Positions 37,702 to 50,500 of a stretch of 64,000 nucleotides of DNA are shown piece after piece. The stretch is from Panopea generosa. Lineage: Eukaryota > Mollusca > Bivalvia > Adapedonta > Hiatellidae. The stretch spans positions 22,878,184 through 22,942,183 of the forward strand of contig CM055896.1 of the NCBI GenBank assembly GCA_029582155.1, in the 5' to 3' direction. The notes under the pieces were generated by a model. It saw only the letters and a program-made list of their open reading frames with translations. It did not search any database and had not been told where the DNA came from. The first letter of the stretch is position 1, and the number at the start of each line of letters is the position of its first letter. Both the position numbers and the translations under genes were made by a program.

Positions 37702-40284
37702 AATGCATGGAAGTGGACAAATGTTTTATGGATGTGCTGTATGTAAGAAGAGAACAAAGCCCAAAGAACGCCGCTCAATCAATAAAAACATAAAGAAATA
37801 TCTGCAAAAGAGGTTATTCCTTGAAACGAAAGCAACAGATAGTATATGCAATAAATGTAGACATAAATACTATTTAGCAGAAACGGCAACAGTGCGTGGA
37901 CCTGCAAAAGTAAACAATGATCAAAGTGACCCTGACTACATACCTAAAACTAGTACAACGACTTCATTCAGTCTACCATCTGTAACATTGAACTTGCAGT
38001 CAACAAGCAAAACACACTCAATGTGCTTGATTTGCAAACATCCAGGACCTAAACTGGTTGGAGTGCCACCCGAGACACGTCTACGTGCATTTTTGGATCA
38101 TAATATTCTAATACCTGCGGGATCTAGATGTTGCTCTGTTCATATCGATAAAGGTATATTTTTAGAAGGGGCATTGCAAAATGTTCCGGTAGTTGACCAG
38201 ACATACTTAAATAGAACTACAATTCTTAAACTTATCAAGCAACTTCGAGAAGTATGTTGTCGCAGGCAAAAAAAATTTGATTTTGACAACTTGAAAGATG
38301 CCGATTACCGTAGTCTTACAGGCCTTTCTCGTTTTCAGTTCGAAGATTTATTCAAACATTTGGGAAACAAGTTTAAGAACACTCCTGTACGATCTGCACG
38401 TACTTCTGTTGGAACATTTCTACTCAAATTGAGGTCAGGTATCTCAAACGAACTTTTAGCCACCTTGTTTAGCTTGAGTAAATCTAGTGTACGACGAGCT
38501 ATTTCGTCGGTAAGACAGGCAATGCTGAGAGGATTTGTTCCGCTGTATCTTGGAGTGGAATCTTTAACACGGGACGATGTTATCATGCACCACACACGGC
38601 CATTAGCAAAATCACTGTTAAACACAACAGACAGACAAATGATTCTTGTTCTTGATGGAACATATCTACATCCAGAAAAGCAATAACTTTAGCTTCCAAC
38701 GTAGGTCATATTCCATGTACAAAGGAAGACCATTAGTGAAGCCCATGGTGGTAGTGACAACAACTGGCTATTTTGTGACGATTGTGGGTCCCTATTTTGC
38801 AGCCGCCAAGAACAACGATGCTGCAATATTGAATCATATGATACAAACAAATACGGAAGAACTGAAATACTTCTTACATGAAGATGATATTTTAGTTGTT
38901 GACAGGGGTTTCCGTGATTCTCTTTCCCTGCTTGAGGATATGGGCATCCGTGCTGAAATGCCATCCTTTTTAACCAAAGGTCAAAACAGATGTCTTGTGA
39001 AGAAGCGAATCAGAACAGATTTGTCACAAAATTATGTATAAGCATTAATTTATCAAATATACAATCCGGATACCTTTAATAAAAGTTATATATTTTTCCA
39101 GGATACTTTTTCTATTTTTCTATACATGAAATTTAAAATAACGAACATCCAATGATAATAAGTGGTCTCGTGAGAAATAAAAAAAAATGTTACAGCGATA
39201 ACTGTGTTAGCTATGATTGTCATTTTTAAGAATCATATGAAACCTTGAATATGATTACGTATAGCAATAATTAAATGGGAATCATATTAGTCACAAATAT
39301 ACAACATAAATTATGATTTGGAACAAAATGCAATTAGCACACATAAATATATATATATACAAATGACCGTCTGTGAAGTTCATCCTTTGTTTAAAGCAAA
39401 TAACAATCTGTTCAAACGCCCCCGAATTATATACAGTGATAATATGATATAAAAAAAAAACGTTAAATATAAATCGATATCATTTTATTTAATTTGCATG
39501 TTTCTGTACTCTGTCGCATATAACTTACTAAATATGATACTTATTTTATATATAGATTCGTTTGGTTGTCGAGTCAGCAAATGCTAGAATTAAAAGTTGG
39601 AAGTTTCTTAATCACGTACTGCCAACCAACAAAATACCATGCATTGGAGATTATGTTCGAATTGTTGGTGCCATTTCGAACAAGTACTACCCGCCTCTAA
39701 GTTCTCCACACAATATTGAAAATGATGCTAAATTGTCCGCGCTAATGCATAATCTATCTTCGATGATAAACACATTGAAAAATGTGATAGAGGTGAACAG
39801 TTTGGAAAGAAAGTCCACTATTTGGAAAGCTATCGGTGACGCTGATCTGGACAACTTTCCACGATTAGACGAGGAGCAATTACGTACATTAACATGCGGT
39901 GTTTACCAATTGAAGTTAAGCACAAGTTACATACAGGAACACTTGTATGGTAATTGTGACATACAGGTACATAAGGACGAACATGATTTAATTTGAGTTA
40001 GAATTCAAAGCCGTCACACCACGTCTAAGAAATATCTTTTGTGGATCAGATTTAATCCGTCAGATATTCTTGTCTTGTATAGCAAATGTCGTGCCGGGGA
40101 AAGAGTAGTCAGGATGTGTTCGCACATAGCATCAATTGTGTGGTATCTTAGTTATGCAAGGTATTTAAATTGTGCTAAATACGGTATCCGAGACTGGGGA
40201 GAGAATCTCTCTGATGCTTGCAATATACCAGAATTTGTAGATGTATCTGACACAGAAAGTGAAGCCAGTGTGATTGAAGAGTGA
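37702..40284 (+). pseudogene. PIF/Harbinger (ISL2EU-like) DDE transposase, inactivated
   Basis: A splice acceptor (TTCCATTTCAG) precedes the ATG at 37703. Residues 11-52 hold a C-x2-C...C-x2-C cluster. Residues 108-147 hold C-x2-C...CC-x2-H. Residues about 200-275 are the conserved F-x-x-L / helix-turn-helix region upstream of the nuclease. Catalytic Asp 1 is D318 in LDGTY (38654). The frame then breaks near 38663-38668 and continues +1 as YIQKSNNFSFQRRSYS, a family hallmark. Asp 2 is in VVDRGF (38901). After an intron, the Glu is in VVESAN (39571). Near the C-terminus a SWIM-like CRAGERVVRMCSH motif occurs. Lesions are the frameshift, which looks like loss of two bases in a TATATC-type stretch, and an in-frame TGA at 39994-39996 where an Arg codon (CGA) is likely ancestral. 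The TIRs and the YqaJ-type partner gene of this group were not found. Confidence 0.85.
39036..39555 (+). other. intron within the transposase pseudogene
   Basis: The donor GTATAAGC at 39036 follows an in-frame ...QNY. The acceptor TTTTATATATAG ends at 39555. Joining at phase 0 brings the Asp-containing part into frame with the Glu-containing part, which supports a true intron over a third lesion. The 520 bp between are AT-rich with no coding signal. Confidence 0.7.
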
Positions 40285-41989
40285 CTGCCATCATGTTAGT
40301 ATGTTAAAGACGCAATATGCCGGTTGCTGTTGTTGTTTCTTCAAAATATTAGTATTTGCACCCTCCTCTTAAAATAACCGGTGACTTTTGGGATATTTTA
40401 AAAGAGTTACTGAAATATTCTGTTTATCTTAGAAACAGACCACATGACAGAAATGACGTCAAGCAGTGCACATTGGATGTTTACTAAAAATTGTAATTCC
40501 GGTTTCACCACTTTGATTTTGATCATACTTCCCTGATTTAAAACTCCGATTATTTGCATTTAGTTATAAATAATAAGCAGATGTTTTATATTCATATCTA
40601 AGACTAATGTTATACTTTATGTATTTATTTAAAGTGCACCTTTAATATTAGAATATGCATATTAATCACTGATGTGGGCATGTGTGTGTGTGCTTGCTAG
40701 CGTGCGCTTGGGTGTGTACACGCACGCATAGTTGTCTAATATATTAACTAAGCAGAATGTTCTTTATTCTTCAAAGATGCGTTTTATAGGTCATGTCCTC
40801 AGTGTTTGATTACATGTTAAACGTTCATATTAACAACTTAATATGGTTAAGTATGAGTTTTAATCAGTATGTCGATATATAAGAGTAATTTTAAGTTAAA
40901 AATCTTATTGAAAACGCGTTCAATTTTACAACAACATATGATGATTCGGAAATATGTCTCATGAATGTCTAGTTTTTTTCCTTGATATAACTTAATTACA
41001 TTTTATTACATGTAGCTTGGTTAAAATTGCTATAATCATGGTTGTGCTATATATGCACAGATGTCATTTTTAGCTCCCATCAATTTGCTAAAAATGTGTT
41101 AATATATTATGTATTAATTCAGCAAATAAACCATTTTGATATAGTGGTTTAAGTATAAAATATGGTTATTTATTTAAGAAACGTTTATGACGCGGTCCCA
41201 AATATGACAGCTATACACTACTTTTATATTATTGAGCAAGATATTTAAAATTGAAATAAATGTAAAATCTGATATCAAACACAGTTTGTTTATTCAATTG
41301 TTTGCATTCCCATCCATTGAGTAATGTGACCTTCCTGTTTCGCTACCAATGACGTTCTTACGTTAGCGCTGTAAAACATATTTTATATTATTTGTCTCAC
41401 TCTCTTTCCTTGTCTGTATAATTATATATATATTTGAATGAACATTATGAAAAAATGTTGTTTTTTTTAAATAATTTATCAATTGAAATAAACTATATAC
41501 AGTTGTTCTTATATCGAATATACCTTTTCAAAACAACGTCACAATGCGACGTCATTTTAACAACTATTTCAATAAATAGTGGGTGTAATATAATGTCAAA
41601 AAATATCACAAAAAAATGTTTAATCATGCAAAAAAAATGTCCATTCATAACAAAGAGATGTTGCATTATAAGTTTCCATAATTTCAAGCCTTTTGAAGAT
41701 TTTGACCTTTTCTGACTCTACCCCTTTCTGATGCAAAGTATAAAATAGGCTTAACCATTGAGTCAAAAAATTTAAACATATCGATAGGATCAATATGACG
41801 GAAATGGCGTTAAAAGTTAAAAATACAAGCAGATGCTTTTAGACCCTGTAGTGAAAGTGTCTCTTGGGTTTTGGACCACACTAGCTTGGGTGTGAAAAAA
41901 ACCCTAAATATTTATAGAAAGGAACTACTTCGATAAGTTTGTTGTTGAAATACCATTTTTCAGTATGACTGTATAGTTAGTAGGTAGTT
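40285..41989. other. AT-rich region downstream of the transposase
   Basis: A short TG-rich tract lies near 40680-40735. The 93-codon plus frame at 41434-41715 is Lys/Phe/Ile-rich, has no domain and is probably chance. Confidence 0.45.
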
Positions 41990-43087
41990 TGCAGTTGGTA
42001 GTTGGGGATTCAAATAACCAACTACCGACCAGCTGCCAGTTGGGGATATTGATTCGTTATTATAATTACTATTTCATTTACATATTTTACTCGTGTTAAT
42101 ATGTTTAAAAATATAATCAATAATAAATGTATGTAAATTAATATAAAATCTGAATCCCCAACTGGCAGCTGATTGGTAGTTGGCGATTCGCCGCGAATCC
42201 CCAACTGGACATTTTGAATTGCTTCCTGGTGAATATACTCATGGTATTGAAGGAACAGCGCTGGAACGGTAATTATTTAATGTTATGAACTGTTTTTCTA
42301 TAGAATGTATTTGTTTTCGAAAACAAATATCGATCTGAAAAAAATCCGATTCCCAAATTGGCCATTTTGAATCACCGTCTGGTGAGTATATTCGTTTTAT
42401 TGAAGAACCAAACCACCATTGGTGTTATTATTATACTAAACCTGTTTTCTTTATTGAATTAATATGTTAAAATAATAATACAGCGATTTAAAGAAAAAAA
42501 TCCGAATCGCCAACTGACAGCTGATTGGTAAGTGGCGATTCGCGGCGAATCCCGAACTGGACATTTTGAATCGCCGTCTGGTGAGTGTACTCGTAATATT
42601 AAAGAACCAACCAGGCAATAGTGTGTTATTTATTATTATAAACTTATTTTTTATTGAATTGATTTGTTAAAAAAGTAAAACAGCGATTTAAAAAAAAACG
42701 AATCCCCAACTGGTAGCTGGGTGGTAGTTGGCGATTCGCGGCAAATCCCCAACTGGACATTTTGAATCGCCTCCTGGTGAATATACTCATGGTATTGAAG
42801 GCACAGCGCGGGAACTGTGTTTATTTATTGCTATGAACTGTTTTTCTAAAGAATTTATTTGTTTTCGAAAACAAATATCGATTTGAAAAAAATCCGAATC
42901 CCAAATTTGCCATTTTGAATTACCGTCTGGTGAGTATATGCGTTTTATTAAAGAACCAAACCACCATTGGTGTTATTATTATCCTAAACTTGTTTTCTTT
43001 ATTGAATTGATTTGTTTAAAAAATAAAACAGCGATTTTAAAAAAAAACAACGAATCCCCAACTGGCAGCTGGTTGGTAGTTGGCGAT
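41990..43087. repeat. tandem repeat array built on a CpG-containing palindrome
   Basis: Units of about 195 and 157 bp alternate (starting near 42147, 42344, 42501, 42698, 42893, 43050), giving a repeat of about 551 bp. Most units carry AATCCCCAACTGGCAGCTG, then a near-perfect palindrome (AGTTGGCGATTCG-CGG-CGAATCCCCAACT split at its centre), then GGACATTTTGAATCGCC and TCTGGTGAGTATA. The 157-bp units lack the palindrome. At 42018-42050 the CAACTACC...GCCAGTTGGGGAT block is in the opposite orientation, forming a 30-bp inverted repeat with 42150-42184 across an AT-rich loop. The last unit stops mid-palindrome at 43087, where LINE sequence begins. Confidence 0.85.
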
Positions 43088-44802
43088 GTTTATACATTTC
43101 TAAGCACACACCATCTGGTCCAGGTGAGCGATTAACACGTAAATATTTTATACTTTGAATAATTTCTGTATCAGATATTGGTGCATTTTGTTCATCACAA
43201 TTGAAATCATGATGTGCATTGCCAAAAACATTATTATCCTCAGGGTTTTAAAGTAGTCATGCCATTCGTTACATGTTATTAATGTATTTGTGTTACATGT
43301 ATCTTTGCTTGTTCCATTTTGCAGAATATTCCAACATTGTTTAGCTTTTTTTAAAGTCAATTTACAACTTTCGATTATCTTTACTATGTGAATATTTTTT
43401 TTCATCTCTGGATAGTTTTATTTGTCACACGAAATTTTCTTTCTCCCTTTGGTGAGTTTTTATACTCGTTATCCCATCATGGTGGCTGAAGCAATATGCA
43501 CTTTTGACTTTTATATTTCAATTTATCAGCTGATATTTTGGAAATATTGATAAATTCGGGTAGGAACGAAGACAGAGTTCGATCATCAGACCTAAGACGT
43601 ATGTGATTGGAATTCTGGAACTGTAAAAGTAAGTTTTTCAACAAAAATATCCTTAAGTTCTGGCTTCCACATATATTTAAGCTAAGTGACATGTTTTTTC
43701 TCCATTTTCAACAATAATGATTGATAAGACTAAGTACGGAAGGAAATTACAAAATAACAAATAATAGAAAATAATCATCATCTACTTTAATATATGTTAC
43801 GTATTTAAACACATTTGTAGTTGCTGCCGTATAATCTACAACACTCGACCCATCGTTTGCAACACAGATATAGTTACCCAGGAATATCATGAAAAAGACA
43901 ACCTTTGAAAACATGTATACTTTACGTACTGCATAATTCAACAAATGATAAACCAAATCAATTGAATTCAGTATATTTAGACAAGCTTGGCATTTTAAAA
44001 TCATCTTCTGGATAGGGCACACCATCGCCAAATATAAATGCTATAGTATCGTCTAAAACAAAATCGTTTAAGTTTTTAATGTGTGGATAATCTTCAATGA
44101 GTGACTCCTATATTTGAGCCGGAAGTTGTTTCAACAACGTTTTGTTGTTTCGTCTCCGTTTCGTTGATGACGAGTTTCAACAACGTTTTGTTGGTTCGTC
44201 TCCGTTTCGTTGATGACGCGCTTCATTCGGAATGCTTTAGATTTTTCACAATACATTTTTAAGACAGTCACCTTATCCTTATAAAACGAAAATTTAACAA
44301 TGAGAGGTCGAGGTTTAATGTTATTAGCTTTCAAATCGTTGATCGAATGTTCTAACGAATGAATTTTTTTGTCTAAGTCTCGCACGTGTAGCTGTCTAAC
44401 ATAGGCATAAAATTTGATGTGTTCAAATCGCAGCGACTTTGTGAGTTGTATCATAATCTGATTCACTACGGATGGATGTTGCTACCGAGCTGCCTGTTGC
44501 CAGTCGTTTATTGTGGACTGCAAACTAGTGTTGGGAACTATTGGCTGAGAATTAGCGGAAAAACTACGCTCTTCATAACGAGAATTACTTCCAGGGCCTT
44601 TACCGCTTGATCTTGTTCTAGCACCACGAGAGTTACTTTCTCTTCTCGGAGGACCTGGAGTTAGTTCGACACCGCTTATCATAGTAAGCAATAGACCAAC
44701 ATAGCCACTATTTAAATTAAATGTTAAAGTATGTTGCTCTACACTAGTGAGCATTTGCAGTGTTTGCGGGGCTGGATAAAGCAGCATATACGACATCGTC
44801 AT
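43088..44802 (-). pseudogene. decayed LINE: ORF1 with degenerate 2A-like motif, partial endonuclease, start of RT
   Basis: Read on the minus strand, ORF1 runs from 44802 to about 44131 in one frame, broken by a single TAG at 44484-44482. Its N-terminal part has a hydrophobic segment followed by SGVELTPGPP, resembling the 2A-like D-V/I-E-x-N-P-G-P box found at this place in some LINE ORF1 proteins. The later part has RPLIVKFSFYKDKVTVLK, typical of the ORF1 RNA-binding region. Next comes the latter half of an APE-type endonuclease (about 44120-43750) with NYICVANDGSSVVDYTAA and FKYVTYIKVDD. The linker follows (about 43690-43150, with ITCNEWHDYFKTL). RT begins with the SPGPDGVCLEMYK box at about 43105. 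The first half of the endonuclease is missing and several frameshifts are present. Confidence 0.85.
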
Positions 44803-45784
44803 ATCTCAATAGAAACACCCGTGACGGGCCTCACTGTAAAAACATACACAATAATGGAATTATGAGTAGTTGGAGATCTCTGTATAAAATTTCACGCATC
44901 AAAACTCGGTCACACATTATTCATAATTGCTTATACAAGGGGGATACCTACGTCACACACACCAGCTAAATACTGTGCCGGAACGTTATTTACATAGACA
45001 GTTAAGTGTTTTTTCCTTTCGTATTTTGGGTACATGTGCAGATTTTATAGTTTCCCTCTATTTTACCGACTTATAGATCAGTGCGACATATACAATTCCA
45101 GATTACCTCAAAACAGTTGAGTTTCGTTCTAACTAAACGTTACCGGACACCTTGAACTTAGGTGAGCTTATAAAAGTGCGATTTGCATTTGGTTGTATAA
45201 ATATAATAAAAATGATATATAACAAAGAATTAAAGCATGTTCTTAGTGTATTGTTTGTTTTATACGTATTATCTTTCAACATTTCAAGTTGCGTGCTCTG
45301 TATGCTTAAGTGTACCGTGAATACTAACAGTAAAGAAATCTAAGATGACAAACTTAAAATAAACAAAGTTATTGCTTTTTTGTTGCAAATACACACGCAA
45401 TATGCAGCCATACTGATTTTATAATCTTAGAATCATAACATTATACGACAAGATGAATGTATTCCCCATGCAGATTAATCCATACCTAATCGGATTTGAA
45501 ATTCCGTAAAACTGATCACCAGGTTTCCAAATCGCCTTATTTACCAAGAGTTATAATTATTAATTCCATTATTGCATTTTGGTATGAAATATGAGCATTG
45601 ATACTGGTAATTTTACCTCAATCTACTGAAATAACCTAAGCTATAAAACTGGATTATATTATCTTACTTTATTTCTGATAGCTTAATTTCATTGATTTTA
45701 TAGTCGTAATATTTCTGCGTGATGTTTCAGGATATTTGACTGTAAAATGTTTTAAATATAGTAATAAAAACATATTCACTAATA
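44803..45784. other. region upstream of the LINE, nothing recognised
   Basis: May include LINE 5' UTR (minus strand). No exon or RNA gene supported. Confidence 0.4.
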
Positions 45785-45876
45785 AGAGTCGAGTATTGAC
45801 GATAGTATAGACGATCGATAGTGTGGACGATAGCATGGGCGATAGTATGGACGATCGAAAGTATGGACGTTTTTCT

Positions 45877-46182
45877 GGAGCTGCAATTGTGGGTTGCGTT
45901 GCCAGTACAGAATGGCATTGTGGTTTTTTTGTACTTGTAGGGTGCAAATGCGAAATGCGTACACAATGGCATTGTGGGGTTAATTCCATTTTTTACACAT
46001 TTTTTTTTACTTTTTTTTTCACCTTTTTTCATTCTTTTTTAGTGTCATTAGGGTTGGATCTCAAGGTTTGTGACATAAGGGTTAGAAAGAAATTAGGTTT
46101 TGTTTTGTTTTATGAAAAAAATATGTTTTTATAACATATAAAAACCGCACCCCACAACATCACTTCCACCAGAACGTCCGAT
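45877..46182. repeat. 0.3-kb block embedded in the satellite, copy 1
   Basis: Begins GGAGCTGCAATTGTGGGTTG and ends near CCAGAACGTCCGATAG. It matches 46294-46614 in direct orientation at high identity, including poly-T tracts, GGGTTGGATCTCAAGG and CCCCACAACATCACTTCCAC. No coding capacity recognised. Confidence 0.9.
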
Positions 46183-46293
46183 AGTATGGACGATAACATG
46201 GACGATCGATAGTATGAATGATAGTATGGACGACAGATGGACGATAGTATGGACGATCGATAGTATGGACATTGTAAGGACGATCGATAGTAT

Positions 46294-46614
46294 GGAGCGG
46301 CAGTTGTGGGTTGTGATGCCAGTACAGAACGGCATTGTGGGGTTTTTTGGTACTTGTGGGGTGCAATGTTCACCCCACAAGTGCGAAAATGCGTCCAAAT
46401 GGCATTGTGGGGTTAATTCCATTTATTCACATTTTTCTTTCACTTTTTTTTCACCTTTTTTCATTCTTTTTTAGTGTCATTAGGGTTGGATCTCAAGGTT
46501 TGTGACATTGGGGTTAGAAAGAAAATAGTTTTTGTTTTGTTTTATGAAAAAAAAGATGTTTTATAACATATCAAAACCTTACCCCACAACATCACTTCCA
46601 CAAGAACGTCCGAT
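46294..46614. repeat. 0.3-kb block embedded in the satellite, copy 2
   Basis: Direct repeat of 45877-46182 with a small insertion (around GGGGTGCAATGTTCACCCC). The two copies are separated by about 110 bp of 12/16-bp satellite, so block plus satellite appears duplicated as one unit. Confidence 0.9.
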
Positions 46615-49600
46615 CGGTAGTATGGACGTTAGTATGGACGATCGATAGTATGGACGTTAGTATGAACGAAAGTATAGATGACAGTATGGACGATAGTATG
46701 TACGATAGTATGGACGATCGATAGTATGGACGTTAGTATGAACGACAGTATGGATGACAGTATGGACGACAGTATGGACGATCGATTGTATGGACGTTAG
46801 TATGGACGATCGATAGTATGGACGTTGGTATGAACGACAGTATGGATGATTGTATGGACGATAGTATGGACGATAGTATGGACGATAGAATTGACGATAG
46901 TATGGACGATCGATAGTATGAACGACAGTATGGGTGATAGTATGGACGATCGATAGAATGGACGATAGTATGAACGACAGTATGGACGATAGTATGAACG
47001 ACAGTATGGACGACAGTATGGACGATAGTATGGACGATCGCTAGAATAGACGATAGTATGAACGACAGTATGGACGATAGTATGGACGATAGTATGGATG
47101 ATCGATAGTATAGACGATAGTATGAACGACAGTATGGACGACAGTATGGACGATACTATGGACATTGTAAGGACGATCGATAGTATGGAGCGGCAGTATA
47201 GACGATAGTATGGACGATCGATAGTATAGACGATTGTATGGACAATCGATTGAATGGACGATAGTGTGGACGATTGATAGTATGGACGATAGTATGAACA
47301 ACAGTATGGACGACAGTATGGACGATAGTATGGACGATCGATAGTTTAGACGATAGTATGGACGATCGATAGTTTAGACGATTGTATGGACAAAAAATTG
47401 TATGGACGATAGTGTTGGCGATCGATATTATGGACGATTGTATGAACGACAGTATGGACGGCAGTATGGACGATAGTATGGACGATCGATAGTATAGACG
47501 ATAGTATGGACGATCGATAGTATAGACGATTGTATTGACAATCGATTGTATGGACGATAGTGTGGTCGATCGATAGTATGGACGATAGTATGAACGTCAT
47601 TATGGACGGCAATATGGACGATGATATGGACGATCGATAGTATGGACGATAGTATGGACGATAGTATGGACGACAGTATGGACGATCGATAGTATGGACG
47701 TTAGTATGGACAATCGATTGTATGGACGATAGTGTGGTCGATCGATAGAATGGACGATAGTATGAACGTCATTATGGACGGCAATATGGACGATGATATG
47801 GACGATCGATAGTATGGACGATAGTATGGACGATAGTATGAACAACAGTATGGATGATAGTATGGACGATAGTATGAACGATAGTATGGACGATAGAATT
47901 GACGACAGTATGGATCATCGATAGTATGAACGACAGTATGGGTGATAGTATGGACGATCGATAGTATGAACGACAGTATGGACGATAGTATGGACGATCG
48001 ATAGTATGGACGTTAGTATGGACGATCGATAGTATGGACGTTAGTATGAACGACAGTATGGTTGATAGTATGGACGATAGTATGGACGACAGTATGGACG
48101 ATAGTATGAACGACAGTATGGACGACAGTATGGACGATAGAATGGACGATCAAAAGTATAGACGATAGTATGGACGATCGATAGTATAGACGATTGTATG
48201 GACAATCGATTGTATGGACGATAGTGTGGACGATCGATAGTATGGACGATAGTATGAACGACAGTATGGACGATAGTATGAACGACAGTATGGACGACAG
48301 TATGGACGATAGTATGGACGATCAATAGTATAGACGATAGTATGGACGATCGATAATATAGACGATTGTATGGACAATCGATAGTATGTACGATAGTGTG
48401 GACGATCGATAGTATGGACGATAGTATGAACGACAGAATGGATGATAGTATAAACGACAGTATGGACGATAGTATGAACGACAGTATGGACGATAGTATG
48501 GACGACAGTATGGACGATATATTGGACGATCGATGGTATGGACGATAGTATGAACGACAGTATGGACGATAGTATGAACGACAGTATGGACGACAGTATA
48601 GACGATAGTATGGACGATCAACAGTATAGACGATAGTATGGACGATCGATAGTATAGACGATTGTATGGACAATCGATTGTATGGACGATAGTGTGGACG
48701 ATCGTTAGTATGGACAATAGTATGAACGACAGTATGGATGATAGTATGGACGACAGTATAAACGACAGTACGGACGATAGTATGAACGACAGTTTGGACG
48801 ACAGTATGGACGACAGTATGGACGATAGTATGGACGATCGATAGTATGGACAGCAGTATGGACGATCGATAGTATAGACTAGACGATAGTATGAACGGTC
48901 GGTAGTATAGACGATAGCATTGGCAACAGTATGGACGATAGTATGGACGTTAGTATGGACGATCGATAGTATGGACGACAGTATGGATGATGGTATGGAC
49001 GTTAGTATGGACGATCGATAGTATGGACGATAATAGGGACGACAGTATGGACGACAGTATGGACGTTAGTATGGACGATAGTATGGACGACAGTATGGAC
49101 GACAGTATGGACGATAGTATTGACGATAATATGGACGATCGATACTATGGACGATAGTATGTACGATAGTATGGTCGAAAGTATCGACGACAGTATGGAC
49201 GAAAGTATCGACGAGCGATAGTATGGACGTTAGTATGGACGATCGATAGTATGGACGATAGTATGGACGATCGATAGTATGGACGATAATATGAACGACA
49301 GTATGGATGATAGTATGGACGATAATATGGACGATCGATACTATGGACGATAGAAAGGACGATAGTTTGGACGACAGTATGGACGTTAGTATGGACGATC
49401 GATAGTATGGACGATAGTATGAACCACAGTATGGATGATAGTGTAGGCGATAGTATGGACAATCGATAGTATGGACGATAGTATGAACGACAGTAAGGAC
49501 GACAGTATGGACGAAAGTATGGACGATCGATAGTATGGACGTTAGTATGGACGATCGATAGTATGGACGATAGTATGGACGATCGATAGTATGGACGATA

Positions 49601-50297
49601 GTATGAACGACAGTATGGATGATAGTATGGACGACATTATGGACGATCGATAGTATGAACGATATTATGAACGACAGTATGGGTGATAGTATAAACGACA
49701 GTATGGACGATATTATGAACGACAATATGGACGACAGTCTGGACGACAGTATGGACAATGGTGTGGACAATCAATTGTATGGACGATAGTGTGGACAATC
49801 GGTAGTATGGACGATCCATAGTATGGACGATAGTATGGACGACAGAATGGACAATAGCATGGTTGATCGATAGTATAGACGATTGTATGGACGATCGATA
49901 GTATAGACGATAGTATGGACGACAGTATGGACGATAGTATGGTTGATCGATAGTATAGACGATTGTATGGACGATCGATAGTATAGACGACAGTATGGAC
50001 GATAGTATGGACGATATTATGGACGATCGATAGTATGGACGATAGTTTGAACGACAGTATGATAGTATGGACGATCGATAGTATGGACGCTAGTATTGAC
50101 GCTAGTATGGACGATAGTATGGACGATAGTATGGACCACAATATGGGCGATAGTATGGACGATAGTATGGACGATAGTATGGACGATCGATAGTATGGAC
50201 GATAGTACGGACGATAGTATAAACAACAGTATGGACGATAGTTTGAACGACAGTATGGACGACAATATGGACGATAGTATGGACGGACGTTCTCACG

Positions 50298-50500
50298 AAT
50301 GGGTATTTAAGTGGCTTCTTTGCGTCAATCGTATACTTGTGTGGCTAAATTTTAGAAAATTTTAGCCACGTAAGAGAAATAAAGCCATATAAATGCTGTT
50401 TTTTAAGTGTCTAGAAACAACCACGTAATTATTTTTCAACAGCTTTTCAACTGTCCATAAAAATTACTAACCCTAAACCCTAGACACTTAACTACCCATT
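50298..50500. mobile_element. 203-bp TIR element inserted in the satellite
   Basis: AATGGGTATTTAAGTG at 50298-50313 and CACTTAACTACCCATT at 50485-50500 are inverted repeats matching at 15 of 16 positions. Inside are a second inverted pair (AAGTGTCTAG / CTAGACACTT) and a near-palindrome around GTGGCTAAATTTTAG. Satellite sequence flanks both sides. No transposase frame fits. The superfamily is unknown and no clear target duplication was seen. Confidence 0.65.

Noticed and set aside
46797-50296. Minus-strand frames up to 234 codons (IVHTIVHTIDRPYYRPY)
   Set aside because: Produced by 12/16-bp satellite units that lack stops in this frame. Overlapping long frames exist in other frames too.
50470-50484. 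Telomere-like CTAACCCTAAACCCTA
   Set aside because: Only two partial units, lying inside a small TIR element and not at an array end.
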